Below the pieces are notes generated by a model. It ran no database searches, was not told where the DNA came from, and saw only the letters and a program-made list of their open reading frames with translations. A program made the translations under genes and the position numbers. This document shows, in pieces, positions 33,780-42,940 of a stretch of DNA of 61,769 nt (the first letter of the stretch is position 1; each line of letters begins with the position of its first letter). The stretch is from Draconibacterium orientale (GTDB lineage: Bacteria > Bacteroidota > Bacteroidia > Bacteroidales > UBA12170). The stretch lies in NCBI GenBank assembly GCA_020718205.1, contig DYSN01000005.1, forward strand, positions 1 to 61,769. The letters run 5' to 3'.

Positions 33780-34811
33780 ATGGCACAAGAAAAGCAAGAC
33801 ATTAACAAGGAAAAACTGAAGGCTCTTCAGCTTACCATTGATAAAATCGAAAAATCCTATGGCAAAGGTGCCATTATGAAGTTGGGTGATGAAGCCATTA
33901 CCGAGATAGGATATATCTCCACCGGATCCATTGGGCTTAATTTGGCTCTGGGTATTGGTGGTCTTCCACGCGGAAGGATTGTTGAAATCTATGGGCCGGA
34001 ATCATCCGGTAAGACCACTTTGGCCATTCATGCCATTGCCGAGGCTCAAAAAGCAGGAGGCATTGCAGCATTTATTGATGCAGAACATGCTTTCGACCGG
34101 TTTTATGCTGAAAAACTGGGTGTTGATACCGAAAACCTGCTGGTTTCTCAACCCGATAATGGCGAGCAGGCACTCGAGATTACAGAAAATCTGATTCGTT
34201 CTGGTGCCATCGATATCATTGTTATAGACTCTGTTGCAGCATTAACTCCTAAAAGTGAAATTGAAGGGGAGATGGGTGATAGTAAAATGGGTTTACAAGC
34301 CCGATTGATGTCGCAAGCCTTGAGAAAGCTAACTGCAACCATTAGCAAAACAGGCTCAACCTGTATTTTTATCAATCAGCTCCGCGAAAAAATTGGTGTT
34401 ATGTTTGGAAATCCCGAAACAACCACCGGTGGAAATGCCCTTAAATTCTACGCCAGTGTTCGTCTCGACATTCGAAAAGTGACCAGTGTAAAAGATAAGG
34501 AAGTGACTGTGGGTAACCGCGTTAGAGTGAAAGTTGTTAAAAACAAAGTGGCTCCTCCTTTCCGTCAGACCGAGTTCGAAATTACCTTTGGTGAGGGCAT
34601 TTCGAAAGTGGGTGAAATTGTTGATTTGGGTGTTGAGCTCGGAATTGTTAAAAAAGCCGGATCGTGGTTTAGTTACGAAGAAACAAAATTGGGTCAGGGT
34701 AGAGATGCAGTTAAAGCATTGCTCAAAGACAACCCTGAGTTGGCCGACGAAATCGAAGCAAAAATCACCGCATCATTAAATCCAAACCAGTTAGTCAAAA
34801 ATGGTGAATAA
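33780..34811 (+). CDS. recA: Recombinase RecA
   Basis: RecA polymerises on single-stranded DNA, drives homologous recombination and activates LexA-type cleavage. The 343-residue protein has the Walker A motif GPESSGKT (72-79), [40 protein letters not shown] and the C-terminal domain. The conserved region starts [18 protein letters not shown]. No intein is present. The stop overlaps a TPR lipoprotein gene by 11 bp. No SOS box can be identified confidently upstream. Confidence 0.98.
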   Translation: MAQEKQDINKEKLKALQLTIDKIEKSYGKGAIMKLGDEAITEIGYISTGSIGLNLALGIGGLPRGRIVEIYGPESSGKTTLAIHAIAEAQKAGGIAAFIDAEHAFDRFYAEKLGVDTENLLVSQPDNGEQALEITENLIRSGAIDIIVIDSVAALTPKSEIEGEMGDSKMGLQARLMSQALRKLTATISKTGSTCIFINQLREKIGVMFGNPETTTGGNALKFYASVRLDIRKVTSVKDKEVTVGNRVRVKVVKNKVAPPFRQTEFEITFGEGISKVGEIVDLGVELGIVKKAGSWFSYEETKLGQGRDAVKALLKDNPELADEIEAKITASLNPNQLVKNGE

Positions 34812-35823
34812 TAGATTTCTGTTTTTGATATCTGCGGCTGTTTTTATTACATTTTCTTGTAAAAACAGCACCACAACCGATAATAAAAGTGCTGAATCAG
34901 AAGTGGTTAAAGATAAACCTTTGGCTACTTTTGATTCTTTAAATCTATTGATATCGAACAATCCGGAGAATGCTTCGCTCTATAATAAGAGAGCAAATTT
35001 CTACCTTCTTGTGGGCGAGAAAAACAAGGCACTTACCGATGTGAATAAGTCGCTGCAATTAGATTCAACTGCCCTGGAGACCTATATTACTTTGGCCGAT
35101 GTCTATTTCAGCACCGAGCGGTATGTTGACAGCCGCGAAACTTTAGTTAAGGTGATTAATCTCGACCCGCGAAATACATCGGCACTGCTGAAACTCGCCC
35201 GATTGTATTATATTTACAAGGAATACCCTACCACGATCAGCTTTTTAAACAGGGCTTTGGAAATTGATCCGATGCTCAAGGATGCTTATTTTATCAAAGG
35301 AATGACCTATGCCGAAAATAACGACACTTCACGGGCAATTTTTAATTATCAAAAAGCAGTGGAGGTAGATGCTTCATTTTACGATGCCTGGATTGAGTTG
35401 GGGAATATTTACGCCGCCAAAAACAATGCTTTGGCCGGACAGTATTACAACAATGCGCTGAATTTGGATACCAACAATACTCACGCGCTTTATATTCTCG
35501 GATTATACTATCAGCAGACCGTAGGGGATATAGAAAAGGCTCAGGCAATTTATGAGAAAATATTAGGTATAGAAAACAATGCCAATGCCTTGTATAATAT
35601 GGGGTATATTGAATTGGTGGAAAACCAGAATTATAATCGAGCCATTTCTTATTTCTATCAGGTATTGAAAGTGAACCCACAATACTACGATGCCTTATTT
35701 AACCTGGCTTACGCGTTGGAGCTCAGCGGCGACAAAGAAGATGCAAAATTAAAATATAAGGAGTTGCTTAAAAAAGTACCCAATCACCAAAAAGCATTAC
35801 AACAACTTAACCAATTGGAGTAG
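34801..35823 (+). CDS. TPR-repeat lipoprotein
   Basis: This 340-residue lipoprotein has lipobox TFSC (C20) and about eight tetratricopeptide repeats across residues 45-340, for example [45 protein letters not shown] and [28 protein letters not shown]. It likely acts as a periplasmic or surface scaffold. It overlaps the recA stop by 11 bp. The 3' end is only 6 bp from the convergent HPt gene. A partner is not evident. Confidence 0.9.
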   Translation: MVNNRFLFLISAAVFITFSCKNSTTTDNKSAESEVVKDKPLATFDSLNLLISNNPENASLYNKRANFYLLVGEKNKALTDVNKSLQLDSTALETYITLADVYFSTERYVDSRETLVKVINLDPRNTSALLKLARLYYIYKEYPTTISFLNRALEIDPMLKDAYFIKGMTYAENNDTSRAIFNYQKAVEVDASFYDAWIELGNIYAAKNNALAGQYYNNALNLDTNNTHALYILGLYYQQTVGDIEKAQAIYEKILGIENNANALYNMGYIELVENQNYNRAISYFYQVLKVNPQYYDALFNLAYALELSGDKEDAKLKYKELLKKVPNHQKALQQLNQLE

Positions 35824-35829
35824 AGTCTC

Positions 35830-36171
35830 TTACATATATTCTTTCTTGAGGTCTTTCAGCTCGTTAATCAGCTTTGCCGACGTCACTTTAAGCTTTTCGA
35901 ATATTTCGGTGAGGTTGGTACTGTCTTTGTCTTTTCCCTTTGTTTCTAACATTCGGGCAAGTTCTTCAGTATCCTTGTCGAAAAAATTTGCAGTAACTCC
36001 TTTTAAGCTATGGGCATTTTTATAAAGACTTTCCAGGTCGTTCTCCGAAATGTTTTTAGCTAAATTCTCTATTCGTTCAGGATATTCCTGAATATAAATA
36101 TCTATGATTTCTCTCACAATTTCTTTGTCAAAAATCTCGTAGTTCGTGTTGAAGATGGTTTTATCGATCAT
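35830..36171 (-). CDS. Stand-alone HPt phosphotransfer protein
   Basis: This 113-residue four-helix histidine phosphotransfer protein carries the active-site motif AHSLKG with H54. Surrounding residues (ESLYKNAHSLKGVTANFF and DTEELARMLET) match the HPt pattern. It can shuttle phosphate between receiver domains in a phosphorelay. No kinase or regulator lies beside it; the nearest candidates in the window are the REC-HK at 4767-5981 and the GH130-REC fusion. A consensus-like promoter lies at 36191-36221. Confidence 0.9.
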   Translation of the reverse strand: MIDKTIFNTNYEIFDKEIVREIIDIYIQEYPERIENLAKNISENDLESLYKNAHSLKGVTANFFDKDTEELARMLETKGKDKDSTNLTEIFEKLKVTSAKLINELKDLKKEYM

Positions 36172-36190
36172 AATGCTTAATATTTTATCG

Positions 36191-36221
36191 TAAAGTTAAT
36201 CCAAAATTTCATAAAAACAAA
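36191..36221 (-). promoter_or_regulatory. Promoter of the HPt gene
   Basis: On the minus strand TTTG (36218-36221), a 19-bp spacer and TAACTTTA (36191-36198, one mismatch) form a promoter 20 bp before the start. Confidence 0.55.
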
Positions 36222-36263
36222 CTAAAAATATTTTTATTTAACCAATGGGGAAGGCAGCCGAAA

Positions 36264-36491
36264 TTACTTTTTAATTTTTGTTCTATCAAGTGTCAATGGC
36301 AAGGTAGGTATTTGGTTTGCAGGACTTGCAGCCAAACTGCAATTTCCGCAAAATGCTGACGAGCAGGCTGAACAAGGCGACGAATTGCGATGTGTATTTA
36401 CGCGAAAGAGCTTGAAAAACCCAAGTAATTTATACAGAACCAACCCGAAGGTGAGGGTTAAAATGATATAAACAATAATTTCCTGCACCAT
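36264..36491 (-). CDS. Small Cys-rich membrane protein next to FeoB
   Basis: This 75-residue protein has one N-terminal transmembrane helix (EIIVYIILTLTFGLVLYKLLGFF) followed by a cysteine cluster CSACSSAFCGNC. It starts 2 bp after the feoB stop, so it is the second gene of a feo operon. Small Cys-rich FeoB-associated membrane proteins (some called FeoC-like) are common in this position. It may bind iron or modulate the ferrous iron transporter. It is too short for more specific claims. Confidence 0.8.
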   Translation of the reverse strand: MVQEIIVYIILTLTFGLVLYKLLGFFKLFRVNTHRNSSPCSACSSAFCGNCSLAASPANQIPTLPLTLDRTKIKK

Positions 36492-36493
36492 AA

Positions 36494-38983
36494 CTAAGTA
36501 ATTAAATGACCGATTTGGTTAACGAGAAATGCAAAAACCCAGGCCAGGCCTGTTGTATAAACAATCATAAAAACGGCCCATTTCCAGCTACCCGATTCCT
36601 TTTTAATGGCAGCAACCACGGCCACACAGGGAAAATAAATGAGCACAAAAACCAGAAAAGCAAATGCGACCACCGGATCGAACACCTTTTGTCCTTTATT
36701 GGGTCCTATTTTATAGGTTTCGTCAATCAATCTTTTCTGTAGAACATCGGCTTCGTTTTCGGTATCGGCCTGATAAAGAACCCCCAGCGTACTCACCACA
36801 ATTTCTTTGGCACTGGCGCCGGCAATCAAACTCATGCTCATCTTCCAGTCGAAACCAAGGGGTTTCATCACGGGCTCAACAAATTTTCCCAACTGACCAA
36901 TATAGCTGCCGGCTTGTCTTTCTGCTTCTTTTTCCCGCAAAAGCAGTATTTTGTCCTGATTCAGTAGAATAATATTTGCAGAGTCGGACTCGTTAATAAT
37001 CTTGTTGTCAATGGTTTCGGTCAATAGCGTGTAATCTTTGCTGAAATCAATATTTCGCGGAAAATAACTTAATGACCAAATGATAATGCTGGCAACCAAA
37101 ATGATTCCCCCCATTTTTTGAAGATACTGACTGGCCTTATACCACATATGCTTTAGCGAATTGCGCACCGTGGGAATCCGATAGGGTGGAAGCTCCATAA
37201 CAAAAGGAGTCTCTTTCGATTTAAATAAGGTCTTTTTAAAAATAATGGCCAGAATGATGGCCAGAAAAATTCCAATGGCATAGATGCTGAATAGAACCGT
37301 TCCCGGATTGTTGGGGAAAAAGGCACCAATGATTAATAAATAAACCGGAAGTCTGGCCGAGCATGACATAAAAGGGTTAATCAGCATGGTGAGCAACCTG
37401 TCGTTTCTGTTTTCGATGGTTCTTGTGGCCATGATGGCAGGAACATTACAGCCAAAGCCCATTAATAGCGGAATGAAAGACCTGCCATGAAGTCCTATAT
37501 TATGCATAAGTTTATCCATAATGAAAGCTACGCGAGCCATATATCCGGTATCTTCCATCAAACTGATGAAGAAAAACAGGATTAGGATATTGGGGAGAAA
37601 TACTATAACACCACCCACACCGCCAATAATGCCATCTACCAATAAATCTTTGAGAATGCCATTGGTCATGTTATTCTGGAGAAAAGAGCTCAACAAACTA
37701 ACGCCTTCTTCAATCCACTCCATAGGATATTGGCCTATATAAAAAGTAGAATAAAACATCACCCACATGAAAGCGAGAAATATGGGGAACGCAAAAATTT
37801 TGTTGAGAAGAAAAGTGTCGATGATATCCACATGTTCCCATCTTTTACTCCGTCCCGGAAACATGGTTTCGCGCAATGCACCGCCAATAAAAGCATATCG
37901 GGAATCGGTAACAAGCGTTTCGGGTTCTTCGTGAAATTCGGTTAAAAGCGTCTTTTGTTCTTTTTTACACTGAGTAATTATTTCATTCTTATTAAACAGA
38001 TCATCAATGCGTTGTGTTGATTGAGAATCGTTTTCAAGAAGCTTTATTGCCAAAAATCTGGAGCTGATTAAAGTGGTTAGCCGATGGTTTTCGGGATGTT
38101 TAATAAGGGCTTGAATGTTGTGGATTGCATTTTCAAGGATTTCTCCATAATTGATGTGAATGTGTCGTTGTGTTTTATTCTGATCGTGGAAAACATCAAT
38201 AACCGTTTCGAACAGCTCGTTGATTCCTTTGCCTTTAATGCCAACGGTGGGAATCATGGGAATTCCTATCATTTTTCCCAAAGTATTATAATCGAATCTA
38301 TCCCCTTTCTTTTCGAACTCGTCGAACATATTCAGGGCTATCACCACTTTTATATCCATATCGATGAGCTGTGTGGTGAGATATAGATTCCGCTCCAGAT
38401 TTGAAGAATCAATCACATTGATTACCACATCAGGAATTTCGATGAAAATATAATTCCTCACATAAAGCTCTTCGGCGGTATAATGGGTAATGGAATAGGT
38501 TCCGGGTAAGTCGACAATATTGAATTCGTAGTCGTTTAAATAGAATTTGGCATGCTTGGCATCTACTGTAACGCCACTGTAGTTTCCAACCCGTTCGCGG
38601 GAATGACTGGCATAGTTAAACAAGCTCGTTTTTCCGCAATTTGGGTTACCCACCAGAGCCACATTGATGATTTTATCCTTACGAACGGATTTGGGTCTAT
38701 TACTTTCCAACTCGTGAAGTCCATTGTAGTCAGGGGTTTTGATACGCCCCGGTTCGTATTCCATCATGATTTCGATGAGGGCCGCTTCCTCATAGCGCAA
38801 TGAAACTTCGTATCCCATAATGGAATAATCGATGGGATCGCTCAAGGGAGCTTTTTTAAGCGAAGTGACTTTTTTACCCACCACGAATCCCATTTCCATA
38901 ATACGGGTTCTGAAGGCGCCTCTGCCCCGGACCTTGGTAATTATGGCGCTTTCGCCAAGCTTAAGATTGTTTAGGGTTTTCAT
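36494..38983 (-). CDS. feoB: Ferrous iron transporter with fused FeoA domain (FeoAB)
   Basis: This 829-residue protein has an N-terminal FeoA/SH3-like domain (residues 1-75, LKLGESAIITKVRGRGAFRTRIMEMG). It is fused to the FeoB G-protein domain (G1 GNPNCGKTS 112-120; DLPGTYS; NMFD), the helical regulatory spacer, and the core with about eight membrane helices, including the Gate motifs MGFGCNVPAIMATR and GASAKEIVVSTLGVL. It imports Fe2+ in anaerobic or low-redox conditions. FeoA-FeoB fusion is frequent in Bacteroidota. The Cys-rich gene follows after 2 bp. An exact minus-strand -7 box lies at 39000-39007 without a good -33. Confidence 0.96.
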   Translation of the reverse strand: MKTLNNLKLGESAIITKVRGRGAFRTRIMEMGFVVGKKVTSLKKAPLSDPIDYSIMGYEVSLRYEEAALIEIMMEYEPGRIKTPDYNGLHELESNRPKSVRKDKIINVALVGNPNCGKTSLFNYASHSRERVGNYSGVTVDAKHAKFYLNDYEFNIVDLPGTYSITHYTAEELYVRNYIFIEIPDVVINVIDSSNLERNLYLTTQLIDMDIKVVIALNMFDEFEKKGDRFDYNTLGKMIGIPMIPTVGIKGKGINELFETVIDVFHDQNKTQRHIHINYGEILENAIHNIQALIKHPENHRLTTLISSRFLAIKLLENDSQSTQRIDDLFNKNEIITQCKKEQKTLLTEFHEEPETLVTDSRYAFIGGALRETMFPGRSKRWEHVDIIDTFLLNKIFAFPIFLAFMWVMFYSTFYIGQYPMEWIEEGVSLLSSFLQNNMTNGILKDLLVDGIIGGVGGVIVFLPNILILFFFISLMEDTGYMARVAFIMDKLMHNIGLHGRSFIPLLMGFGCNVPAIMATRTIENRNDRLLTMLINPFMSCSARLPVYLLIIGAFFPNNPGTVLFSIYAIGIFLAIILAIIFKKTLFKSKETPFVMELPPYRIPTVRNSLKHMWYKASQYLQKMGGIILVASIIIWSLSYFPRNIDFSKDYTLLTETIDNKIINESDSANIILLNQDKILLLREKEAERQAGSYIGQLGKFVEPVMKPLGFDWKMSMSLIAGASAKEIVVSTLGVLYQADTENEADVLQKRLIDETYKIGPNKGQKVFDPVVAFAFLVFVLIYFPCVAVVAAIKKESGSWKWAVFMIVYTTGLAWVFAFLVNQIGHLIT

Positions 38984-39097
38984 TTTTTTGAATAGCCGGC
39001 AAAGGTAATTTTTAACAAGCTATAAGAGGAAGTGTAATATATAAAATACCTAATAGTTGGTATAGGTGGTATTTCCAAGTTAAAAAATGCAGAATCA

Positions 39098-39118
39098 CCT
39101 GACTGTTTGGAGGTCAGG
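39098..39118 (-). terminator. Weak hairpin after the iron alcohol dehydrogenase gene
   Basis: CCTGAC (39098-39103) and GTCAGG (39113-39118) form a 6-bp stem on the minus strand, about 40 bp past the gene end. T-rich sequence comes only about 12 bases later, so this is a poor terminator at best. Confidence 0.3.
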
Positions 39119-39158
39119 AGATGCATTGAACAACAATAGTGCGATGACTAAAACACTC

Positions 39159-40310
39159 TTAAACTCTGTCTTCGAGAATGGCTTGAACTTTTTCCCGGGT
39201 CACTTTTCCTTTTTCCCCCAATTTTATATCGGAACCTTTTGATAGGTTTTCGATAATGTGTGGAATATGATTTGAGCCAATCTGGTAGTCGGATAGTCGG
39301 GTTTTTACACCAAGTACATGAAAAAAACTTTCCATTCCATCGATGGTTAGGTCAATATTGAACTGATGGGCAGGAATTTGTAAGACATTTTGGGCATATT
39401 GCTTCAGTTTGTCTTCCTTTTCAGAAAGCATCACGCGCATCATTCCGGGCATCACGATGGCCAGGGTTTCGCCATGATCCAGGCCAAAAAGAGCCGTGAT
39501 TTCGTGCCCAATGCCATGTGTTGCCCAATCATGTGGCACCCCAACACCTATAATTCCGTTTAAAGCAGAGGTTGCAGCCCACATTATATTGGAAGCGACA
39601 TCGTAGTTAAATGGCTCATTAACATATCTTTGGCCATAACTGTGCAAGGTTCGCAGAATTCCTTCGGCCCAACCATCCTGAATGGCAGCCTGATTTGGAA
39701 AGGTGAGATATTGTTCCAAAACATGAATATAGGCATCTACCACACCATTGGCTCTTTGCTTTTTCGGAAGGCTTTTCATTACCATAGGATCGAGAACAGA
39801 AAAAACAGGGTAGACCAATGGACTTCCAAACGCCAGTTTTTGTTTTATGGAGCGACGGCTTATTACTGCAAAGGAGTTCATTTCACTGCCGGTAGCGGGC
39901 AAAGTAAGGATGGATCCCAGTGGAATGGCAGTTGTTACAGGGGCATTGTTTTCAAGAATGTCCCAGGGATTATTTCCCGAAAAAGTGCTTGCTGCAGCAA
40001 TAAATTTAGTTCCATCCAGCACCGATCCGCCACCTACAGCCAACAGAAAATCAATTTTTTCCTGCTTCACCAACTCAACCGCTTTCATCAGGGTATCGTA
40101 GTCGGGGTTGGCTTCTATTCCGCCAAACTCGTACAAGCTATGTTTGCTCAGTGCATCAACCACCTGCCGGTAAATGCCATTGCTTTTGATACTGCCACCC
40201 CCATAGAGCATTAATACCCGGGCTGTTGCGGGAATCTCGGAGCCGATTTTGCGAATGCTGTTCTCGCCAAATATAATTTTTACAGGATTTTTATATACAA
40301 ATGGATACAT
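39159..40310 (-). CDS. Iron-containing alcohol dehydrogenase
   Basis: This 383-residue group III alcohol dehydrogenase resembles YqhD and NADH-dependent butanol dehydrogenases. The N-terminal Rossmann-like domain has LLAVGGGSVLDGTKFIAAA and LPATGSEMNSFAVI. Metal ligands are expected in DAYIHVLEQY and GVPHDWATHGIGHEITALFGLDHGETLAIV. It reduces aldehydes or oxidises alcohols in fermentation or detoxification; the substrate and metal (Fe or Zn) are not readable. It is monocistronic, with an exact minus-strand -7 box TACTTTTG at 40324-40331. Confidence 0.93.
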   Translation of the reverse strand: MYPFVYKNPVKIIFGENSIRKIGSEIPATARVLMLYGGGSIKSNGIYRQVVDALSKHSLYEFGGIEANPDYDTLMKAVELVKQEKIDFLLAVGGGSVLDGTKFIAAASTFSGNNPWDILENNAPVTTAIPLGSILTLPATGSEMNSFAVISRRSIKQKLAFGSPLVYPVFSVLDPMVMKSLPKKQRANGVVDAYIHVLEQYLTFPNQAAIQDGWAEGILRTLHSYGQRYVNEPFNYDVASNIMWAATSALNGIIGVGVPHDWATHGIGHEITALFGLDHGETLAIVMPGMMRVMLSEKEDKLKQYAQNVLQIPAHQFNIDLTIDGMESFFHVLGVKTRLSDYQIGSNHIPHIIENLSKGSDIKLGEKGKVTREKVQAILEDRV

Positions 40311-40376
40311 ATTGTTTTTTTTTCAAAAGTACAAACTAATCCATGAAAAAGCGGACTATCATGGGATAATAAATCT

Positions 40377-40407
40377 TTTGGAATCCGAATCAAAATTCCT
40401 ATTATTG
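40377..40407 (+). promoter_or_regulatory. Promoter of the Usp-symporter genes
   Basis: TTTG (40377-40380), a 19-bp spacer and TATTATTG (40400-40407, one mismatch) form a good Bacteroidota promoter about 58 bp upstream of the usp start. Confidence 0.65.
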
Positions 40408-40464
40408 CACATAAGTATGAGTAGTTCAAGAATTATTGTGGGGAACCTCTAAACAGCTTAATCA

Positions 40465-41289
40465 ATGAGCAAGACAATTTTAATTCCAACCGATTTTTCA
40501 AAGGTTTGCAATAATGCCATTAATCACGGAGCGGAAATTGCTTCGAATATTGGAGCACGCCTGGTTATACTTCATGTGATGAATTCCGAAAGTCTGAGCT
40601 ATCTCAGGCGAAACAATCTGGATTCGCAATTTATCGACCGCCATTTGATGGATATCCGCGATGAGCTCGAAAAAAGCTACCCTATTAAGGTACTTGCATT
40701 CAAGCGCGAAGGCAAGCTAAACGAGACCATTGCATCGGTGTCGAAAGAGGTATTTGCCGATCTGGTTCTGTTGGGAACTCACGGAATGACAGGTTTACAG
40801 GTAATCACGGGTAGTCACGCTATGAAAGTAATCAGAGAAGTGGATGTTCCAGTACTCGTGATTCAAAAAAGGACTTTTGGAATGGGGTATCGTAAAATCG
40901 TGTTCCCCGTGAGTGTATCATCCGATTATAATGTTAAAATTGACTGGACACTTTTTATCGCCAATACTTTTAAAGCTGAGGTTTTATTAATTGTAATGAA
41001 ACCTGCCGACGATAAACTTCAACATGGCCTTGATGGCCTGTTAACCAGGATTGAATCGGTTTTTGCGGCCCATCATATTCCTTATACTTTGCAAACTGCG
41101 CAGCGTAGCAAAGATTTCCCGGAACAGATTAATCAGTTTGCTGTGGAACAAAATGCCGATTTAATTATGATAAAAGTGGATGATGATGAGTTTGAGCCCT
41201 CGTTTATTCTGGGAGCCGTAGAAGAAAAAATGATTTTTAACAGTTCGCAAATTCCTGTATTTTGCGCCCAAAAAAAGACGAATGACTAA
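40465..41289 (+). CDS. Tandem universal stress protein
   Basis: This 274-residue protein contains two Usp domains. The first (1-140) keeps the ATP-binding signature [16 protein letters not shown] (G-x2-G-x9-G-S). The second (about 145-274) is degenerate, with the terminal stretch [21 protein letters not shown] lacking the full loop. Tandem Usp proteins regulate stress survival and sometimes bind partner transporters. The stop overlaps the symporter gene by 8 bp, so transport may be under its influence. Location is cytoplasmic. Confidence 0.92.
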   Translation: MSKTILIPTDFSKVCNNAINHGAEIASNIGARLVILHVMNSESLSYLRRNNLDSQFIDRHLMDIRDELEKSYPIKVLAFKREGKLNETIASVSKEVFADLVLLGTHGMTGLQVITGSHAMKVIREVDVPVLVIQKRTFGMGYRKIVFPVSVSSDYNVKIDWTLFIANTFKAEVLLIVMKPADDKLQHGLDGLLTRIESVFAAHHIPYTLQTAQRSKDFPEQINQFAVEQNADLIMIKVDDDEFEPSFILGAVEEKMIFNSSQIPVFCAQKKTND

Positions 41290-42916
41290 AATTATCCGAA
41301 AAATTCTTTTCCTGATTCCCATCATCTTTTTATTTGGCAATACCCTTATTGCTCAGGAAAATGTTGAGACAAATCAACCAACTGAATTAACTACAGGCCA
41401 AAAGATTAACGCCTTTTTTGAACCCATAGTAGCCGAAATGAACAAAGTATTGTTCTTCGACCCATTTGCGTGGATAGGCATCTACGATCCTGTGGTTTAC
41501 GATGATATGGGAAATATGGTACTCGATGTGGCAGGAAACCCTGTAACCGCTCATTTACCCATTATTGTGGTTTGGTTAATTATCGGAGCTGTGTTTTTTA
41601 CAGTTTATCTGGGCTTTATCAATATCAGGGGATTTAAACTCGCCATAGATATTGTGAGGGGAAAATTTGACAATCCTGATGATAAAGGCGAAGTGAGTCA
41701 TTTTCAAGCTCTTGCTACTGCACTTTCCGGCACTGTTGGTTTGGGCAATATTGCCGGAGTAGCCATTGCTATTGTCATTGGTGGGCCAGGAGCAACGTTT
41801 TGGCTTATTGTGGCCGGATTGCTTGGTATGTCGGCGAAGTTTGCAGAATGTACCCTGGGGGTTAAGTATCGGAAGATTAATAACCTGGGACAAGTAAGCG
41901 GCGGACCCATGTACTATTTGTATATGGGACTTAAAAAAAGAAAAATGAAATGGTTTGGTGCGATCCTATCCGTCATTTTTTCAATCCTGGTGATAGGTGG
42001 AAGTTTAGGAGGAGGAAACATGTTTCAGGCCAATCAAACTTTTGCTCAGGTAAGCTTCATGTTTCCTGCAATTGCTGACTATGGCTTCTGGTTTGGTTTG
42101 GTTTTGGCGTTTTTAGTCGGTATAGTAATCATTGGCGGAATTAAAGGAATAGCCAGGGTTACAGATAAACTGGTTCCAATAATGGCTATTCTTTATGTTG
42201 GAACAGCTTTGATTATCATTTTTATGCATATCTCTCATATTGGGGAAGCCTTTAGAGTAATTTTCGAAGGAGCTTTTGCGCCAGATGCCATTAAGGGCGG
42301 AATTGTTGGGGTTTTAATTGTAGGATTTCAACGAGCAAGCTTTTCAAACGAAGCTGGTGCAGGTTCTGCCGCCATTGCCCACTCCGCAGTAAAAACCAAT
42401 GAGCCTGTTACCGAAGGTCTTGTAGCCTTGTTGGAACCTTTCATCGACACTGTTGTGATTTGTACCATGACAGCACTCGTTATCGTATTTACGGGTATGT
42501 ATGCCAATCCAGACCAAGTAACGGGAACAGAACTAACCTCCCGGGCCTTTGGAAGCGTATTTAGCTGGTTTCCTTATTTGCTCGTGATTGCAATTTTTCT
42601 CTTCGCCTTTTCAACAATGATTAGCTGGTCATATTACGGTTTGAAGGGGTTCGATTATTTGTTTGGTGGTTTTAGTGAGAGATATTTGGGAAGCAGAAAA
42701 TATTCTGATACTATTTATCGTTTAATCTTTCTTTCTTTTATTGTTGTAGGCACTTCTTCTACTTTAGGTGCGGTAACCGATTTCTCCGATATGATGATTT
42801 TGAGTATGGGTTTCCCAAATATCATAGGTTTATTAATTTTGGCACCTGAATTGAAAAAAGATTTAAAAGAGTATTTAAGGAAAATTAAATCTGGTGAAAT
42901 TAAAGCATACAAATAG
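41282..42916 (+). CDS. Sodium/alanine-type symporter (AGCS family)
   Basis: This 544-residue secondary transporter belongs to the AGCS family, which couples Na+ or H+ to uptake of alanine or glycine. Family signatures are [38 protein letters not shown] and [17 protein letters not shown]. It has about eleven membrane helices. An additional hydrophobic N-terminal stretch ([18 protein letters not shown]) plus an extracellular linker may be a signal-like extra helix. It begins inside the last codons of the usp gene and ends 24 bp before the LysM gene start. Confidence 0.93.
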   Translation: MTKIIRKILFLIPIIFLFGNTLIAQENVETNQPTELTTGQKINAFFEPIVAEMNKVLFFDPFAWIGIYDPVVYDDMGNMVLDVAGNPVTAHLPIIVVWLIIGAVFFTVYLGFINIRGFKLAIDIVRGKFDNPDDKGEVSHFQALATALSGTVGLGNIAGVAIAIVIGGPGATFWLIVAGLLGMSAKFAECTLGVKYRKINNLGQVSGGPMYYLYMGLKKRKMKWFGAILSVIFSILVIGGSLGGGNMFQANQTFAQVSFMFPAIADYGFWFGLVLAFLVGIVIIGGIKGIARVTDKLVPIMAILYVGTALIIIFMHISHIGEAFRVIFEGAFAPDAIKGGIVGVLIVGFQRASFSNEAGAGSAAIAHSAVKTNEPVTEGLVALLEPFIDTVVICTMTALVIVFTGMYANPDQVTGTELTSRAFGSVFSWFPYLLVIAIFLFAFSTMISWSYYGLKGFDYLFGGFSERYLGSRKYSDTIYRLIFLSFIVVGTSSTLGAVTDFSDMMILSMGFPNIIGLLILAPELKKDLKEYLRKIKSGEIKAYK

Positions 42917-42940
42917 ACCACATTGCATAACCTATTCAAT

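Noticed and set aside
39098-39118. Hairpin as a strong terminator
   Set aside because: The stem is only 6 bp and the T-rich stretch is too far away, so it was kept only as a weak candidate.
39630-40214. 194-codon plus-strand frame opposite the iron alcohol dehydrogenase
   Set aside because: The opposite strand encodes all expected enzyme motifs; the long shadow frame shows no fold or motif.
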